Assembly: GCA_036937835.1 (NCBI GenBank)
Contig: CM072869.1
Span: forward strand, 5,905,501-5,969,500
DNA from: Pampus argenteus
Taxonomy: Eukaryota; Chordata; Actinopteri; Scombriformes; Stromateidae
DNA: 64,000 nt
Reading direction: 5' to 3'
Shown one piece after another: positions 60,522 to 64,000 of the stretch. A program made the position numbers and the translations under genes. Numbering within the stretch: position 1 is the first letter of the stretch; every line of letters begins with the position of its first letter. A model generated the notes under the pieces. That model was not told the DNA's origin. It saw nothing but the letters and a program-made list of their open reading frames with translations, and searched no databases.

Positions 60522-63500
60522 CTGTAGACAAGCACAGGCAGTCAGTGCAGTTCAGTTCAGTCAGGCTGTGGAGGACAAAAACCTACAAAACAGAATCTAT
60601 CAACACTTTGTTAGTATGCACGTACAGTGATACTGGGATTGATAGCAAATATCAAATATACATTCAAAAGCCCAACCTTTTATCTGGTACCGGCACGCTA
60701 CTAACAAAGAATGAATAATAAATTACATCCCAGCTCTCTATGGTCAAATTATTCTTTCTGTTATTCAATATGCAAGCTTTATTTGTGCCTAAAAACCCAG
60801 CAGGAGGATTTTTTGTCAATTATGCCAACAAGCATAAAGCAAGCACACAACTTCATCAATTCATTATGCTCAATTGCGCTGCATTGAATACAACGCTTGT
60901 TACACGAGGCGTATCGATCCATTGTGCTCAGCGTGTGCACATCTGTTTATGTGCTGTTCATGGTTAATATGAGCTAAATCAGCCCATTGAGAAACCTAAT
61001 GACATGCTGCCATGTAGTCGTCAGTGTGGGCTCAATATGGTCATTGTCCCTTGTCCAGTAGGAATGCAGTCACCAATGGAAAGGACAGCAATGCCTTTGA
61101 ACCCTGGTGTTGAGGACCACTTTGTTACTATGGTGACATAGTCCACTCTATTCACTTCCCTCTCAGCGTCTGCTCTCTGAGGAGCACACCGGCTCATTCA
61201 GAAAAGTACAACGTACAGTGGAAAAAAACAAAATGTTGTATGAAAAAAAAAAAAAAGCTGCATATATAGGCAGTGAAAAATTGTCTGTCACAGTTACTCA
61301 TGGGAAGTAACAAGCAAAGAATCATATTCATTATAAAAGACCAAACCGTTTTCCTGTTTCACATCCTTTACAACGGTGGGATGCCAGCGCAAAGTGCTTT
61401 GAAATTGAATGAAAGTATCTGCAGTGCACGCCAGGTTTGCTTGGCTCTGTGCTTCATTGAGTCAGAATGGCATGAATGGAACTATATGAATGATGAAGGA
61501 CAATGAGAGTTTTGTCCGTGTGTGAATGTGCTGCTGGTAATGACTAATATCCAAATTCATCAAGTCAAGCTGTTTTAACAAAGTTAGTATAGTCTGCTAA
61601 AAACAACAGTGAATGCAACAGTGGTGGATAGAAGCGGTGACATTACTTAAAGGACAATGCTGTCCATTTTTTAAATATTTTTCTTACATTTCAGCAAATC
61701 TCATGTGCAGAACCAACCCAACAATTACCTAATCTTGTTTACAAGTATTACCTGTATCTCTGAAATCTATCATAGACATGTTGGTGACATGTCCCTTAAC
61801 ACCAAAGGCAAATGCTACCGTAGTTTGTTTAGAAACAGCTCCAAAGAGTCAGGAAGGCGGTTTCGTTTAACATTTCTCTTTCCATTTCAACAACTTCAGT
61901 TACAAAGTCGGTAACTTCTGGACGTCTACAGCACAGATGAACAGGATATATCAGGCTTTGGTTGGTTGTTGGTTCGGCTCTGCACATGAGATTTGTTGCA
62001 ATAAGAAAAATATAGAAAACTACCAGCCTAATCCTTTAATTTTTTTTATGCTGGCATATCATATGAAACTTTCTAAAATAATTTGTGCTTATATTTTCCA
62101 CTTGTTTCCAGTCTTAACAATGCAATAAACTGACTGGCTGGTGCATATTTAGCATACAGACATGAGAAGGTAATCAAACTTCTTGTCTATTAAAACTCTT
62201 CCTTTAATGTTAAACAGAATACCGGAGTAATATAAGAAGAATAGCATGACTGAAACCCTGTGTGTACCTGTAGGATAGTGAAGTTCTCCAGTACACTGTT
62301 CATCATGTACTTCTCCGGCAGGTGTTTTAGCTTGTGGATGAAGTTGATCATGTATTCACATAACGGGGAACGGTGGATCCGAAATACGTAGCGTCCATTC
62401 TCAAACCGTGCATACTCCGTCTAGGAAAACAGATACAATACTCTATGAAATTTTGCAATTTAGTACTTTAATGGATGAAATGTGAAATCTACTGTAAAAA
62501 AAAAAAAAAACTGAAACTCAATTGGATACATTGGATATGAACATCTATGTGATAAGCTGTAATATGTGTAATATAATATACCTAATGCAGCATATGGCAT
62601 GCCAGATACGACAATAAACATATTTCTCTTGACAACTGTAATCAAATGATGAAGCCATTAAATATCATCATGTGGCCTACTGAGGCAGATGGTTCTACCT
62701 AGGGATGAGTGCGTGTATGTGTTTATATTGTACAATCCATCAGCAGCGGGTGGGGGCAGGGCCAATATTGTGTCTATTTAACGGGAATCACAGTTAGTCA
62801 CGATGGAGAAATTTGTGAATCATGTCGGTTTCCTGACCACAGATCAGTGGTAATTGACTGGAATCCATCTCCACCAGTAGCAGTTTTTCACTCCTCTGGG
62901 TGATAATGGTGGGTTTTTTTGACGTGGTCATGACCTCTTAATGTTGAAATATCACTCATCCGTTGAGCAATCGCTGATGCAATCCTCTTAAACTGTAGCC
63001 ACATATAAAGTATAGCCTACCGTTGATAATTGTGGGAACGCTATTATCCACAAATGTTGGGTTTTTTTATGCAATCGTGTGATGCAATCACATTTAAAAT
63101 AAAAAATAAACAGAAACTAAAATGAGAAGATATTTATTGCATTTATGGGAAAATTGCACATCATGATGACACTGGTCAATGTGCCTTCCATAAGAATGGT
63201 CTAAATAATCAAAAATGTTGTGTTAATTTATTTCTCAATTTAAATAGACCTGAATCTGTAAAGAAAAGATCAATTAAATATTTTTTTTTCTAAAACCACG
63301 GCAAAGGAAGACATGGTACATTTAGTCAGTCCTGAGTAGCATCTCTAGTGACCACTGTCAAAGATTACAGGTCATGTGACGCCCACTGGCACAAAAATAT
63401 TTTATCCTATATACAATCATTACAGCTTGAATGGCTGTAAAATTATGAATGAATCTTTCAGAGCTTTGCAAACACGCTTGAAGTGACTCTTGAATGAGAA

Positions 63501-64000
63501 TGAGAATTTGATCTATTTGGTCCATTGTGTGCCTTTCATGTGTGATGGGAGTCAGCAGCTGAAACAGGAAGACGCACGAAGGAGCCACATCATCCATTAA
63601 ACACATTTCATAGAAATCTTGGAATAAGGTGTCTAGTTCTCTTAATATCTTAATATCAGTGATACAGCCTCAACAAGCTCAACCAATCAAATAGTTAGGG
63701 CTGCCTCTAAAAAGCCTAAGAAGCAAAATCCAGGGCAAAAAAAGCCTACCATGACCTATGGGCGTATCTATATTTTAACTGATTGGGAAATGAATACAAA
63801 AAATTATATTTTTGGCCGCAAAAGGAATAGGAATACTTCAATGTCCTAATAAATGCAGAATAAATGTGTAGAAGTTCATATCCTCATCTTACCTCTACTT
63901 TCTCCACCACCTGCTTGCCAAAGGAGCAGACCTTGGTGGATGAGGTGATAATCATGTTCTCAGAGCTCTCATATTGACTGGAAACACCATAGAAGAAGCT
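60408..64000 (-). CDS. tead4: tead4-like TEA-domain transcription factor, last three coding exons (5' part off-window)
   Basis: Nuclear DNA-binding effector of the Hippo pathway, activated by YAP/TAZ or VGLL co-factors. Visible coding exons: 63893 to at least 64000, 62268-62420 and 60408-60521 (stop at 60408). They give much of the C-terminal co-activator-binding domain: FYGVSSQYESSENMIIT, KVCSFGKQVVEKVE, the helix INFIHKLKHLPEKYMMNSVL, and the end HGAQHHIYRLVKD. IHRSPLCEYMINF, FTILQVVTNRDT and LLCIAYVFEV favour TEAD4 over TEAD1 and TEAD3; ARFENGR and the final VKD are TEAD1-like. The TEA DNA-binding domain must lie right of 64000. Family assignment is certain; the paralogue is probable. Confidence 0.88.
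60522..62267 (-). other. tead4: tead4 last intron
   Basis: 1.7 kb with no exon or mobile element recognised. Poly-A tract near 61243-61256. Confidence 0.85.
62268..62420 (-). CDS. tead4: tead4 penultimate coding exon
   Basis: 153 bp, phase 0 at both ends. Encodes TEYARFENGRYVFRIHRSPL and CEYMINFIHKLKHLPEKYMM, then NSVLENFTILQ. Contains main YAP-contact helices. Acceptor CCTAG; the donor GTACAC is weaker than consensus. Confidence 0.97.
62421..63892 (-). other. tead4: tead4 penultimate intron
   Basis: 1.5 kb, AT-rich, nothing recognised. Poly-A tract near 62496-62510. Confidence 0.85.
63893..64000 (-). CDS. tead4: tead4 exon (partial at right edge)
   Basis: Encodes SFFYGVSSQYESSENMIITS and STKVCSFGKQVVEKVE, ending in phase 0 at donor GTAAGA. 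The frame is open to the window edge; the exon start is not visible. Confidence 0.93.

Overview
This is vertebrate nuclear DNA, most likely from a ray-finned (teleost) fish. It has split genes with GT-AG introns, long AT-rich introns, many CA/TG microsatellites, and relics of repeat families that I recall as common in teleost genomes. Nothing bacterial, viral or CRISPR-like was seen. Four protein-coding genes are supported exon by exon, and in every complete exon the splice phases agree across the junctions. LAYOUT: (1) 1-17812 holds no coding exon I recognise. It most likely belongs to the large intron after exon 11 of kcnq1, and contains microsatellites, a LINE-like tail and a diverged duplicated non-coding block. 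(2) 17813-43746, minus strand: exons 1-11 of kcnq1, the Kv7.1 voltage-gated potassium channel, covering the variable N-terminus, S1-S6, the pore, the calmodulin-binding helix A and the linker after it. The C-terminal exons (12-16 by human numbering) are not seen and presumably lie beyond the left edge. (3) 43747-47737: non-coding DNA between the divergent kcnq1 and mrps35 starts. (4) 47738-54292, plus strand: complete mrps35 (mitoribosomal small-subunit protein mS35), eight coding exons, 333 residues. (5) 55429-57243, minus strand: complete mansc4-like gene, three exons, 402 residues: signal peptide, MANSC domain, Ser/Thr-rich stalk, one membrane helix and a basic tail. It is tail-to-tail with mrps35, and as I recall the two genes are also neighbours on human 12p11. 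(6) 60408-64000, minus strand: the last three coding exons of a TEAD transcription factor, best fit tead4, carrying most of the YAP/TAZ-binding domain; the rest lies beyond the right edge. HOW THEY RELATE: the genes do not form a pathway. Kcnq1 acts at the plasma membrane, Mrps35 in mitochondria, Mansc4 is a predicted membrane glycoprotein of unknown role, and Tead4 is a nuclear Hippo-pathway effector. Their order is of evolutionary interest because it joins relatives of human 11p15 (KCNQ1) and 12p (MRPS35-MANSC4, TEAD4). The best leads for a second look are non-coding: a diverged tandem duplication at about 9.7-12 kb in the presumed kcnq1 intron, bordered by inverted POU-octamer motifs; several perfect hairpins; and a pyrimidine microsatellite forming the 3' splice-site region of the kcnq1 pore exon. 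I found no evidence of a previously undescribed system.
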